DNA of 24,533 bases from GCA-020356105 sp041602815 (GTDB lineage Bacteria > Pseudomonadota > Alphaproteobacteria > UBA8366 > JADFVY01). Position 1 is the first letter of the stretch. Every line of letters begins with the position of its first letter. Positions 7,601-15,149 of this stretch are shown here, piece after piece. The position numbers were made by a program, and so were the translations under genes. The notes beneath the pieces are model-generated. The model had not been told where the DNA came from, did no database searches, and saw only the letters and a program-made list of their open reading frames with translations. Location: the NCBI GenBank assembly GCA_041602815.1, contig JBFIFO010000047.1, positions 1 through 24,533 of the forward strand, read 5' to 3'.

Positions 7601-9781
7601 ATGAGCGCGGCGGAGATCATCGCGAACGCGCGGGCGGCGGGCCGTGCCGCGCTCACAGAGCCAGACGGAAAGGCGCTGCTGGCAGAATTCGGTATCGCCG
7701 TGCCGCGCTCGGCAATTGCGACCGATGCGTCCGATGCTGCCGCCAAGGCAACGACCCTTACCGCGCCATTCGCAGTGAAGGTGATCTCTTCCGACCTCCT
7801 GCACAAGTCGGATGCCGGCGGCGTTGCGCTCGCGTTGGATGACGCCGCGGCCGTCGCCGCAGCGGTCGACGCCATGGCCGCAAAGCCCACCATCGCGGAG
7901 GCCAAGGTCGAAGGCTGGCTGGTCGAGGAGATGGCGCCGCCGGGTCGCGAGGTCGCGGTCGGTGGCCTGCTGGATCCGCAGTTCGGCCCGATGCTGATGG
8001 TCGGCCTCGGCGGCGTCCTGGTCGAGCTGCTGGGCGACGTCGCCTTCCGGCTGTGTCCGATCGCCGAGGGCGACGCCCGCCGCATGCTGGACGAGCTGAA
8101 GGGCGGCGCCCTGCTCGACGGTGTGCGCGGCGCGGAACCGGTCGACAGGGAGGCGCTGATCGACGTGATGCTGAAGGTCGGTGGGCCGGACGGCCTGCTG
8201 ATGGCGCACGGCACGGACCTTTCGGAAATGGACATCAATCCGGTCATCGTCTCCGCCGGCGGCGCCGTCGCCGCCGATGCCCGGTTCGTCCTGCGCCCGC
8301 CTGCGGAAACGAAATGGCCCGAAACCGAGCCGCCCGGCGCCGAACTGACCCCAACCGACCGGTTCCGGTCGCTGTTCGAGCCAAAGACGATCGCGATACT
8401 TGGCGCCTCGTCGAAGGACGTCACCATCGCCAACACCTTCATCCGCCGGTTGGTCGACTTCGGCTATACCGGGACGATCTATCCGATCCACCCGAAGGCA
8501 GAGAAAATCGAGGGGCTCGCCGCACACCCGAGCCTGGGCGAGACGCCGGAGCCTGTCGATTACGCCTATGTCGGGATTGCCGCGGAGCGCATTCCCGACG
8601 CGCTGGCGGCGGCGAAGGGCCGCTGCCGCATCGCCCAGGTGATCTCGTCCGGGTTCAGCGAGGTCGAAGGCGGCGCCGCGCTCGAGCGCGCCCTGGTGGC
8701 AAAGGCCCGCGCCGCAGGCGTGCGGGTACTCGGCCCCAATTGTTTGGGCACCTATTCGCCGCGCGGCGGGCTGACCTTCCCGGCCGATGCGCCGCAGGAG
8801 ACCGGCCGCATCGGCATTGTCTCGCAGTCCGGCGGCCTGTCGACCGATATCATCAAGCGCGGACAGTGGCGCGGCCTGCGCTTCAGCGGCCTGGTGACCA
8901 TGGGCAACAGCGCCGACCTCACACCGCGCGATCTGCTCGAGTTCTATTTCGAGGATCCACAGACCACGGCAATCGGGCTCTATATCGAAGACGTCAAGGA
9001 CGGACGCGCCTTCTTCGACCTGCTGCGCTCCGAGAAGGCCAGCAAGCCGGTCGTCATCCTGCGCGGCGGCGCCTCGCGCCAGGGACGGCTGGCCGCGGCT
9101 TCGCATACTGGGGCGCTGGCCGGCGACGACCGGGCCTGGACCGCGTTGTACGAACAGACCCCGGCGGCGCCGGTGGCGACGCTCGACGAATTTCTCGACG
9201 CCCTGCTGGCATTGCAGCATTTCACGCCGCGGCCGGACCGGCCGACACGGACGGTAACCCTGTTCGGCAATGGCGGCGGCTCGAGCGTTCTCGGCGCCGA
9301 TGCCTTCGCACGAGTTGGCCTCGATGTCTCACCGTTTGGGCCGGATGTGCAGGCGGCTCTGGAGGCGATGAGGCTGCCGCCGGGGACCAGCATTGCCAAC
9401 CCGATCGACACGCCGGTCCGCACCCTGCAGGAAAAGGACGGCTGGGTCGCCGGCGAGATACTCGATATCGTCTACCGACTCGCAAAGCCGGACGTCGTGG
9501 CCATGCACCTGAACCTCGCCGCCTTCGTCGGCCGCGGCACGGTCGATCCGGTAGACAACCTATTTGCCGTGGTCGAGGAGACGCAGCGCAAGTGGCCGGG
9601 CCATGCCCATTTCGCCCTGGCGCTGCGCAGCGACGGCTCGCCCGAACTGGACGAGAGGAAGCGCCGTTACCGCGAAAAGGCGCGGGTGGTCGAGGTTCCG
9701 GTTTTCGACGAGATTCCCGGGATGGCCGCCGCCCTCGCCGTCGTTGCCCATCTGGAACGGCAGCTTAGCAAGCCGCGTTGA
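7601..9781 (+). CDS. NDP-forming acyl-CoA synthetase with ATP-grasp domain first
   Basis: The 726-residue protein joins the two halves of an ADP-forming acetyl-CoA synthetase-type enzyme in permuted order. The ATP-grasp part comes first (about 1-230; LHKSDAGGV with His68, and SEMDINPVIV at 209-217). The CoA-binding Rossmann part follows (about 255-385; IAILGASSK), then the succinyl-CoA ligase-like part (about 400-720; IGIVSQSGG). The phospho-histidine of this superfamily is present in AASHTGALAG (His502). Many characterised single-chain members place the CoA-binding part first. The enzyme would interconvert an acid, CoA and NTP with acyl-CoA, NDP and phosphate. It is 10 bases after the carboxyltransferase gene, which suggests it supplies or consumes that enzyme's acyl-CoA. 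The acid is unknown. Confidence 0.9.
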   Translation: MSAAEIIANARAAGRAALTEPDGKALLAEFGIAVPRSAIATDASDAAAKATTLTAPFAVKVISSDLLHKSDAGGVALALDDAAAVAAAVDAMAAKPTIAEAKVEGWLVEEMAPPGREVAVGGLLDPQFGPMLMVGLGGVLVELLGDVAFRLCPIAEGDARRMLDELKGGALLDGVRGAEPVDREALIDVMLKVGGPDGLLMAHGTDLSEMDINPVIVSAGGAVAADARFVLRPPAETKWPETEPPGAELTPTDRFRSLFEPKTIAILGASSKDVTIANTFIRRLVDFGYTGTIYPIHPKAEKIEGLAAHPSLGETPEPVDYAYVGIAAERIPDALAAAKGRCRIAQVISSGFSEVEGGAALERALVAKARAAGVRVLGPNCLGTYSPRGGLTFPADAPQETGRIGIVSQSGGLSTDIIKRGQWRGLRFSGLVTMGNSADLTPRDLLEFYFEDPQTTAIGLYIEDVKDGRAFFDLLRSEKASKPVVILRGGASRQGRLAAASHTGALAGDDRAWTALYEQTPAAPVATLDEFLDALLALQHFTPRPDRPTRTVTLFGNGGGSSVLGADAFARVGLDVSPFGPDVQAALEAMRLPPGTSIANPIDTPVRTLQEKDGWVAGEILDIVYRLAKPDVVAMHLNLAAFVGRGTVDPVDNLFAVVEETQRKWPGHAHFALALRSDGSPELDERKRRYREKARVVEVPVFDEIPGMAAALAVVAHLERQLSKPR

Positions 9782-9802
9782 CCGATCCGGGTACGCAGCC
9801 GG

Positions 9803-10024
9803 TCAGGCTTCGATACGGGCCACCACAGAACCTTCGGTGACCGTATCGCCTTCCGCCACAAGGATCTCCGTCACCGTGCCGGCTTCCGGCGCAGCGATCG
9901 GGATCTGCATCTTCATCGATTCCAGCATGATGACGGGCTCGTCCTCGTCGACGCTGTCCCCGACGCCGCGGATGATCATCTGGATGATCCCGGTAATTTC
10001 GGTTTTCACGTCGACGCGCGCCAT
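9803..10024 (-). CDS. Stand-alone biotin carboxyl carrier protein
   Basis: This 73-residue protein is a single biotinyl/lipoyl-attachment domain. The biotin site is ESMKMQ with Lys38; the change from AMKM to SMKM is common in short carriers. The two half-hairpins of the fold are visible (IIRGVGDSVDEDEPVIML and the mirrored AEGDTVTEGSVV). The ATG at 10024 is preceded by GGAGGGCAAG, a good ribosome site. It converges on the acyl-CoA synthetase gene, 21 bases away, and diverges from the GntR regulator. It is probably the carrier for the carboxyltransferase at 6055, although encoded on the other strand. A lipoyl role is unlikely given the MKM motif. Confidence 0.88.
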   Translation of the reverse strand: MARVDVKTEITGIIQMIIRGVGDSVDEDEPVIMLESMKMQIPIAAPEAGTVTEILVAEGDTVTEGSVVARIEA

Positions 10025-10058
10025 CTTGCCCTCCGGCCCGTGTGCTGGTCCGCTGCGT

Positions 10059-10087
10059 GTGATAGACGACTGCGCACTTCCTGTCGA
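10059..10087 (-). promoter_or_regulatory. Predicted promoter of the biotin carrier gene
   Basis: On the minus strand TCGACA (10082-10087) is followed after 17 bases by TATCAC (10059-10064), about 35 bases before the ATG. The -35 coincides with the TGTCGACA palindrome at 10082-10089, so a protein bound there would block the promoter. Confidence 0.45.
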
Positions 10088-10089
10088 CA
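10082..10089. promoter_or_regulatory. TGTNNACA operator-like box 1 (biotin carrier / gntR)
   Basis: TGTCGACA, a perfect 8-base palindrome, lies between the divergent biotin carrier and GntR genes. It overlaps the predicted carrier-gene -35. It matches the boxes at 18459, 18583, 22681 and 22803. The GT-N2-AC core fits what is known of operators for FadR/FCD-type GntR regulators. A near match, CGTCAACA, is at 10189-10196. Confidence 0.5.
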
Positions 10090-10134
10090 ATCGCGTCGTC
10101 GCGGGACAAAGCTTTCGCCGAAAAACCGTTGCGA

Positions 10135-10140
10135 TATAAT
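10135..10140 (+). promoter_or_regulatory. Consensus -10 (TATAAT) of the GntR regulator gene
   Basis: A perfect TATAAT lies about 100 bases before the GTG at 10242. The -35 region is poor (around CTTTCG, 10112-10117), so activity may depend on the -10 or on another factor. A predicted start near 10147 would give a leader containing the hairpin at 10158-10181. Confidence 0.45.
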
Positions 10141-10157
10141 GAGTCCGGTAACCGAGC

Positions 10158-10181
10158 CGGGCCGGTGCATTCGCCGGCCCG
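10158..10181 (+). promoter_or_regulatory. Perfect 8-bp hairpin in the gntR leader
   Basis: CGGGCCGG (10158-10165) and CCGGCCCG (10174-10181) are exact reverse complements around an 8-base loop. No T-run follows, so it is not a simple terminator. It could be an mRNA-stabilising or translation-modulating element, or a DNA operator just downstream of the transcription start. Confidence 0.4.
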
Positions 10182-10241
10182 CCCCGATCGTCAACAATTG
10201 CGCGCCCGTCAGGGCCGCCAAGGATTCTCCGAAAGGCACCC

Positions 10242-10985
10242 GTGCCAAATATGTCCGACGACACCGCCAGCACCTCCGACGCGCCCCGGTCCCTGACGGC
10301 AAGAGCGCAAACCGAGATTGAACGTATGATCATGACCGGCGAGCTGCGCGGCGGCGACCGCGTCAACGAGATCGCCCTGTCGGAGCGGTTCGGCACCAGC
10401 CGCGGCCCGATCCGCGAGGCCTGTCGGGCCCTGGCCCAGGAAGGCCTCCTCGTCGCCGTGCCCAACCGGGGCGTTTTCGTGCGCGAGCTGGAACTGCGGG
10501 AGGCCCTCGAGGTCTACGACATCCGCTCCGCGCTCGACGAACTGATGGGACGGACGATCGCCGAACGCATCACCGACGCCCAGATCAAGGAGTTGTGGAC
10601 GCTGATCGAGGGGATGGATGCGGCCGCCGCCGACCGCGACCTGGAGCGGTACTACCCGGCCAACCTGGATTTCCACAACCGACTGCTGGCTCTGGCGGGG
10701 AACCGCCGGCTGGAACGGCTCTACCGGAGCCTCGTCAAGGAACTCCATCTGTTCCGGCGCAAGGGATTGCTTCAGCGTGGATCGATGGCGATTTCCAACG
10801 CCGAGCACCGGCAAATCGTCGCCGCAATCGCGGAACGCGATCCGATCGCCGCCGGCGTGAGCATGAAGAGCCATGTGCTGGCAGCCAAGCAACGGCTCCT
10901 GGCCGCAGTCGAGGCGGAACGATCGGAACGGCTGCGCGCCGCCCTGTCGGGCAATGAGAGCGAGCGTCGGCGGAAGCGCGCCTAG
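10242..10985 (+). CDS. GntR-family (FadR/FCD subgroup) transcriptional regulator
   Basis: The 247-residue protein has an N-terminal GntR winged helix (about 20-82; ALSERFGTSRGPIREACRAL, then the wing VPNRGVFV). A helical FCD ligand domain follows (about 88-225). The FCD metal ligands are visible as N141-x-x-x-H145, His189 (AEHRQI) and His211 (KSHV), so it probably senses an organic acid through a bound metal. The GTG at 10242 is 5 bases after GAAAGG; the ATG at 10251 is the alternative start. It diverges from the biotin carrier and converges on the crotonase gene, sharing a CTAG at the stops. It is the only regulator gene here and the natural candidate to bind the TGTNNACA boxes found at several promoters in the window (inference). 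Confidence 0.92.
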   Translation: MPNMSDDTASTSDAPRSLTARAQTEIERMIMTGELRGGDRVNEIALSERFGTSRGPIREACRALAQEGLLVAVPNRGVFVRELELREALEVYDIRSALDELMGRTIAERITDAQIKELWTLIEGMDAAAADRDLERYYPANLDFHNRLLALAGNRRLERLYRSLVKELHLFRRKGLLQRGSMAISNAEHRQIVAAIAERDPIAAGVSMKSHVLAAKQRLLAAVEAERSERLRAALSGNESERRRKRA

Positions 10986-11770
10986 CGGCCCTTGAACTGC
11001 GGCTCGCGCTTTTCCATGAAGGCCCTGGCGCCCTCCTTGTAATCCTCGCTGGCGAAACACTCGGCGACGCGCCGGTCGCAGAGTGCGAGATCGCGGTCGC
11101 CCGGATCCTTGAACACCTCGCCGGCGATGAACTTCATCGTGCGCACGGTGAGCGGCGCATTGCCCGCAATCTTCCCAGCGTAATCGGCGACGAACCCCTC
11201 CAGTTCGGCTTCGGCGACGACCTGCTGCACAAGTCCGATACGCAGCGCGTCGGCGGCGTCGATGCGCCGCGCGCTGTACATCAGATCCTTCGCCGCTCCC
11301 TGGCCGACAACGTCGGTCAGCCGCTTGATAGCGGGGTACGGATAGCCCAGTGCAAGGCGCGCCGCCGGCATGGCGAATTTCGACTTCTCCGAACAGAACC
11401 GCAGATCGCAGGTCACCGCAAGGTTGAGGCCGCCGCCGATGCAATAGCCGTTGATCATCGCGATCGTCGGCTTTGGATAGGCGTTGATGCGCTCGTAGAC
11501 GGCGCGGGTTCGGCTGTTGTAGTGCCGTACCGCGTCCTCTGTTCCCCGCTCCTTCTCGAATTTCGAGATGTCGGCGCCCGAGACGAACGACTTGCCGCCG
11601 GCGCCGGACAGTACGACCACGCGAATCCCGTCGTCGGATTCGAAGTCCGCGAGGATTTTGTCGGCTGCATCCCACATTTCCAGCGAAACGGCGTTGTGTT
11701 TGTCCGGGTTGTTGAAGATCACGTGGCCGATGGCGCCGGCCCTGCGCGCGATCATCCTGTCGCTTGTCAT
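10982..11770 (-). CDS. Crotonase-superfamily protein lacking both usual catalytic glutamates
   Basis: A 262-residue enoyl-CoA hydratase/isomerase-fold protein of standard length. The oxyanion-hole segments are kept: SGADISKF and GYCIGGGLNLA (109-118). In classic hydratases the second segment reads GGGxE and is followed by a PE; here these positions are Asn116 and Ala136 (FAMPAARL). Both acid/base glutamates are therefore missing, and a simple hydratase is unlikely. The fold also hosts decarboxylases, isomerases, hydrolases and dehalogenases. The ATG at 11770 follows AAGAGGAC. It is the last gene of the minus-strand tct unit, 35 bases after the CoA-transferase, and its stop interleaves with that of the GntR gene. 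The substrate is presumably the CoA ester formed by the preceding gene's product. Confidence 0.88.
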   Translation of the reverse strand: MTSDRMIARRAGAIGHVIFNNPDKHNAVSLEMWDAADKILADFESDDGIRVVVLSGAGGKSFVSGADISKFEKERGTEDAVRHYNSRTRAVYERINAYPKPTIAMINGYCIGGGLNLAVTCDLRFCSEKSKFAMPAARLALGYPYPAIKRLTDVVGQGAAKDLMYSARRIDAADALRIGLVQQVVAEAELEGFVADYAGKIAGNAPLTVRTMKFIAGEVFKDPGDRDLALCDRRVAECFASEDYKEGARAFMEKREPQFKGR

Positions 11771-11805
11771 GCTCGTCCTCTTTTCAATGTGCCGCGAGAC
11801 TACCC

Positions 11806-12999
11806 TTAGATGATCTGTCGCTCCCGCAGATCATGCAGCTCCGCCTCGCCGATCCCGATTTCACCGAGGACTTCGTCGGTGTGCTGACCGCGCTCCGGCG
11901 GCGGCTGCTTGAGGCGGCTCGGCGTGCGCGTCAACGTAACCGGCTGCCCGAGCAGCCGCGTGCGTCCGAACGGGACCGTTTCGATTTCCTGCGCAATGCC
12001 GGTCTCCTGGACTTGCGGGTCCGCAAACACCTCATCGATCGAATAAATCTCGCCGCAAGGCACGCCGGCATCGGCCAGCAAAGTCACCCATTCGCGACTG
12101 GTCTTCGTCACGGTGATCGCCTCGATCTCCGCGTTCAGCTGGTCGCGCCGTGCAAGTCGGCTCGGATTGTCCTTGTATTCCGCCGCACCGACCCATTCGG
12201 CCTTGCCGACTGCCTCGGCAAAACGGCCCCAGATCGTCTCGCCGGCGACGGCGACATTGATCGCCCCGTCTGCCGTCTTGAAGACGCCGGTCGGCACGCT
12301 CGTCGGATGGTTGTTGCCGGCCTGGCCGGCCACCTCGCCTTTGGTCAGCCAGCGCGCCGCCTGGAAATCGAGCATGAAGATCTGCGACTGCAGCAGCGAG
12401 GTGTGCAGCCACTGCCCCTTACCCGACTTGCCGCGTTCGATGAGCGCGATCAGGATGCCCATGGCACAGAACAGGCCCGCGGTCAGATCGGCGATCGGGA
12501 TGCCGACCCGCATCGGCCCGCGGCCCGGCTCGCCGGTGATCGACATCAGCCCGCCCAGCCCCTGCGCGATCTGGTCGAACCCCGGCCGCTTGGCGTACGG
12601 CCCGGACTGGCCGAAGCCGGAGATGCTGGCCAGGATAATCCGCGGGTTCACCGACTTCAGCTTGTCGTAGCCGATGCCGAGGCGTTCCTTCACATCTGGG
12701 CGGAAGTTCTCGACCACGACATCCGCGGTTTCGACGAGCTTCAGGAATATCCCGAGACCTTCCGGCTCCTTCAGGTTCAGGGTCAGGCTGCGCTTGTTCC
12801 GTTGAAGATTCTGGAAGTCGGGCGTGTGCCGCGGGGCACCCAACGCGCCATCCGGCTCGACGCTTTCCGGCGGCTCCACCTTGATGACGTCCGCGCCCCA
12901 GTCGGCAAGCTGGCGCACCGCCGTCGGGCCGGAGCGCACCCGGGTCACGTCAAGGACCCGGATATCCGTAAGCGCGTCAGACGCCGGAATGTAGGGCAT
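11806..12999 (-). CDS. CaiB/BaiF (family III) acyl-CoA transferase
   Basis: This 397-residue protein is a class III CoA-transferase of normal length. The N-terminus has the family pattern LDVTRVRSGP and LADWGADVIKVEPP. The catalytic aspartate that forms the mixed anhydride is Asp171 in PIADLTAG. NKRSLTLNLK and VVENFRP are further family segments. The reaction is transfer of CoA from a donor thioester to a carboxylic acid; formyl-, succinyl- or another donor cannot be told. It starts at ATG 12999 with GAAGGAAACGG upstream, 27 bases after the MmgE/PrpD stop, and precedes the crotonase gene. In the tct unit it probably activates the imported acid or a product of it. Confidence 0.93.
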   Translation of the reverse strand: MPYIPASDALTDIRVLDVTRVRSGPTAVRQLADWGADVIKVEPPESVEPDGALGAPRHTPDFQNLQRNKRSLTLNLKEPEGLGIFLKLVETADVVVENFRPDVKERLGIGYDKLKSVNPRIILASISGFGQSGPYAKRPGFDQIAQGLGGLMSITGEPGRGPMRVGIPIADLTAGLFCAMGILIALIERGKSGKGQWLHTSLLQSQIFMLDFQAARWLTKGEVAGQAGNNHPTSVPTGVFKTADGAINVAVAGETIWGRFAEAVGKAEWVGAAEYKDNPSRLARRDQLNAEIEAITVTKTSREWVTLLADAGVPCGEIYSIDEVFADPQVQETGIAQEIETVPFGRTRLLGQPVTLTRTPSRLKQPPPERGQHTDEVLGEIGIGEAELHDLRERQII

Positions 13000-13026
13000 G
13001 ATCCGTTTCCTTCATCTTTGCATTGA

Positions 13027-14403
13027 TCATCCGGCGAATGCCCTCAGTCCTGCCATGTTGGGGGACTCGAACAGGCCCCGACAACACGCTGCGAGATTTG
13101 CCGCACGGGCCTTGTCCCAGCCGCCATGAGCGACGTTCGCAGCAAACTTGTCCTCGATCTCGGCATCATCGAGCGGGTCGCGTCGGCCGCCGCGCAGGCA
13201 GTGCTGTTTGGCCGAAACGTGGCTGCCGTCGGCAAGCACTGCCGTCAGATGCCCGGTATAATTGGCAGGGTACTCGTTGTCGGGGTCGATTTCATAGTGC
13301 ACCCTTTCGGCAAGGCCCCTTAGCTGCGCGTCCGCAATGCGCGAGTCCGTAAACTGCGACAGCCCCGCCGCGCCGTCGACCAACGCAACCGCGATGCAGA
13401 ACGGCACCGAAAACTTGGCGGAGTACGGCGTCGACGGACGGGCCTTTTCCGCCTTCGGCTCCCACAGCCGATGGACGGTGCCCTCACCGACCTTCGCATC
13501 GATCCGCGCGATCGCCGCGAGGTCCGGAACCTGGCCGCGAAGCTGCAGCGCGCAGTCGATGAACGGCTGGGCCATGGTGCCGCAGGCATACGGCTTGAAG
13601 GCTAGATTTGCGATCTCCCAGCGCGTACCCCACCCCTCCCGCAGATGGCGGAAATCGGTGGCGATCTCGGGCACAACAAAGGCCTTGAAGGCGCCGTGCT
13701 GCCCCTCGAACACGCTGCGTGGTCCGATGAAACCGGATTCGGCGAGCCGCGCAGCGCGCCATCCGGCTTGCGCCGCCCAGCCCGGATGCATGCGCTTGGT
13801 CCAGGTGCCTTCCGCCAGATATTCGATGATCCCCGAGGCCATGCTGCCGACGATGCCGAGAGCGGAGGTAATCTGCGCCGGCCGCAGGCCCAACGCCACG
13901 GCGATGCCCGCGGCAGCGCCGAACGCGCCGCACACGGCGGTCGGATGGAAGCCCTGGCGGTGCATCGCGGTCGGTGCCACGAGCGCCATGCGGCAGATCA
14001 GCTCGGCGCCGGCGGCCAGACCGGGCAGGACCGCCGCGCCGCGCAGGCCCCGCGCCTCGGCTGCAGCCAGCAGCGCCGGCACCATGACCGCGCCGACATG
14101 GACCGGCGTGCCCTCAAAGGTATCGTCGAAATCCTCGCCGTGTATGGCTGTGCCGTTGATCAATGCGGCAGCGGCGACGTCGAAGCTGCCCTCGTGGCCG
14201 ATGGCGGTGCACGGCCCATCGCCGTCGCTGGCCGCCACCACAGCCTGGACATAGTCAGCGTTGCGTGCCGCCACCATCAGTCCCGCCGAGTCGAGCAGTT
14301 CGCGTTGCAACGCGTTGCGGGCCGGGGTGGGAATATCTTCTGCCTGCAATTCTGCGGCCCAGGCAGCGAACGCTTCCGACGCCGTCTGCTGCCGCGTACT
14401 CAC
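13027..14403 (-). CDS. MmgE/PrpD-family protein (2-methylcitrate dehydratase-like)
   Basis: The protein has 458 residues when started at the GTG at 14403, which overlaps the SDR stop as GTGA and has GGAG about 10 bases upstream. A longer start inside the SDR gene is not credible. Family hallmarks are visible: the HGEDFDDTF loop near residue 110 (compare HALDFDDT of PrpD), the glycine-rich HPTAVCGAFGAAAGIA helix, KRMHPGWAAQAG, and FKPYACG. PrpD dehydrates 2-methylcitrate, and other members act on different branched or hydroxylated di- and tricarboxylates, so the substrate is open. The location after a tricarboxylate transporter and before a CoA-transferase fits a role in acid catabolism. It is not a complete methylcitrate cycle, as no citrate synthase-like gene is present. 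Confidence 0.9.
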   Translation of the reverse strand: MSTRQQTASEAFAAWAAELQAEDIPTPARNALQRELLDSAGLMVAARNADYVQAVVAASDGDGPCTAIGHEGSFDVAAAALINGTAIHGEDFDDTFEGTPVHVGAVMVPALLAAAEARGLRGAAVLPGLAAGAELICRMALVAPTAMHRQGFHPTAVCGAFGAAAGIAVALGLRPAQITSALGIVGSMASGIIEYLAEGTWTKRMHPGWAAQAGWRAARLAESGFIGPRSVFEGQHGAFKAFVVPEIATDFRHLREGWGTRWEIANLAFKPYACGTMAQPFIDCALQLRGQVPDLAAIARIDAKVGEGTVHRLWEPKAEKARPSTPYSAKFSVPFCIAVALVDGAAGLSQFTDSRIADAQLRGLAERVHYEIDPDNEYPANYTGHLTAVLADGSHVSAKQHCLRGGRRDPLDDAEIEDKFAANVAHGGWDKARAANLAACCRGLFESPNMAGLRAFAG

Positions 14404-15149
14404 GGCAGGTAGGCTCCGCCGCTGACGTGGATCGCCTGACCTGTGATGTAGCCCGATTCCGGACCACACAGCATGCCAACGACCGCCGCCACCTCCGCCG
14501 GCGTCCCGCGCCGTCCGACCATGGGTCCGCCCTTGCCCGCGTGATGTCCGCGTGCGCCGGCCGCGCCGCCGCGCTCGGTTTCGATCTCGCCGGGGACGAC
14601 ACAGTTGGCGGTAATGCCCGACGCGGCGTATTCCGCCGCGAGCGCCTTTGTCAGCCCGACGATCGCCGCCTTCGAGGTAACCACGTGGGCGCGGCCGCTG
14701 GCCCCGGTATGGCCGGTCAGGCCGCCGATATTAACGATGCGTCCCCAGCCCGCGGCGACCATGTCGCCGACGCACGCCTTGGCGCACAGGAACGCCGCAT
14801 CGAGGTTGACCGACAGGATCGCCCGCCATTCCTCGAGGGTCATCTCGTCGAACGGTACGGCGCGGCGCACCGCGGCATTGTTTACCAGAACGCCGATCGG
14901 TCCAAGCTCGCGCGCCGCCGAGGCGAGGCTGGCCGCGGTCTGCGGGTCGGTCAGATCGCCGAGCACGGTCGCTACCCGGCCGCCTGCCGCTTCGACCAGC
15001 CGCGCCGTTTCCTCGACACCCTCTCGGTTTCCCTGGGCATGGACGACAATGCCGAAACCGGCTTCGGCCAGCGCCACGGCGGTGGCGCGCCCGATGTTTC
15101 GCGCGGCGCCGGTAATGATGGCGGCCCGTGCGCTGCCATCCACACTCAT
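14400..15149 (-). CDS. Divergent short-chain dehydrogenase/reductase without catalytic Ser and Tyr
   Basis: A 249-residue classical-length SDR. The cofactor site is intact: TGAARNIG (13-20), GDLTD (64-68), VNNAAV (89-94) and Asn115 in SVNLDA. The active site is not. The usual Tyr-x-x-x-Lys reads V156-V-T-S-K160 preceded by His155, and the serine position about 13 residues earlier is Gly143 (NIGGLTG). I re-read the codons and find no frameshift. The C-terminus GQAIHVSGGAYLP is normal, so the fold is complete. It may bind NAD(P)H without the usual chemistry, use His155, or catalyse another reaction. ATG 15149 overlaps the TctA stop (ATGA) and its stop overlaps the PrpD start, which implies tight coupling in the operon. 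Confidence 0.88.
   Translation of the reverse strand: MSVDGSARAAIITGAARNIGRATAVALAEAGFGIVVHAQGNREGVEETARLVEAAGGRVATVLGDLTDPQTAASLASAARELGPIGVLVNNAAVRRAVPFDEMTLEEWRAILSVNLDAAFLCAKACVGDMVAAGWGRIVNIGGLTGHTGASGRAHVVTSKAAIVGLTKALAAEYAASGITANCVVPGEIETERGGAAGARGHHAGKGGPMVGRRGTPAEVAAVVGMLCGPESGYITGQAIHVSGGAYLP

Noticed and set aside
7505..9220. 571-codon minus-strand frame and a similar plus-strand frame over the acyl-CoA synthetase
   Set aside because: Both are out-of-frame shadows of a protein with clear motifs in its own frame.
13027..14469. Longer start for the MmgE/PrpD gene at 14469
   Set aside because: It would overlap the SDR gene by about 70 bases; the GTG at 14403 with a GTGA overlap fits the operon and the family N-terminus.
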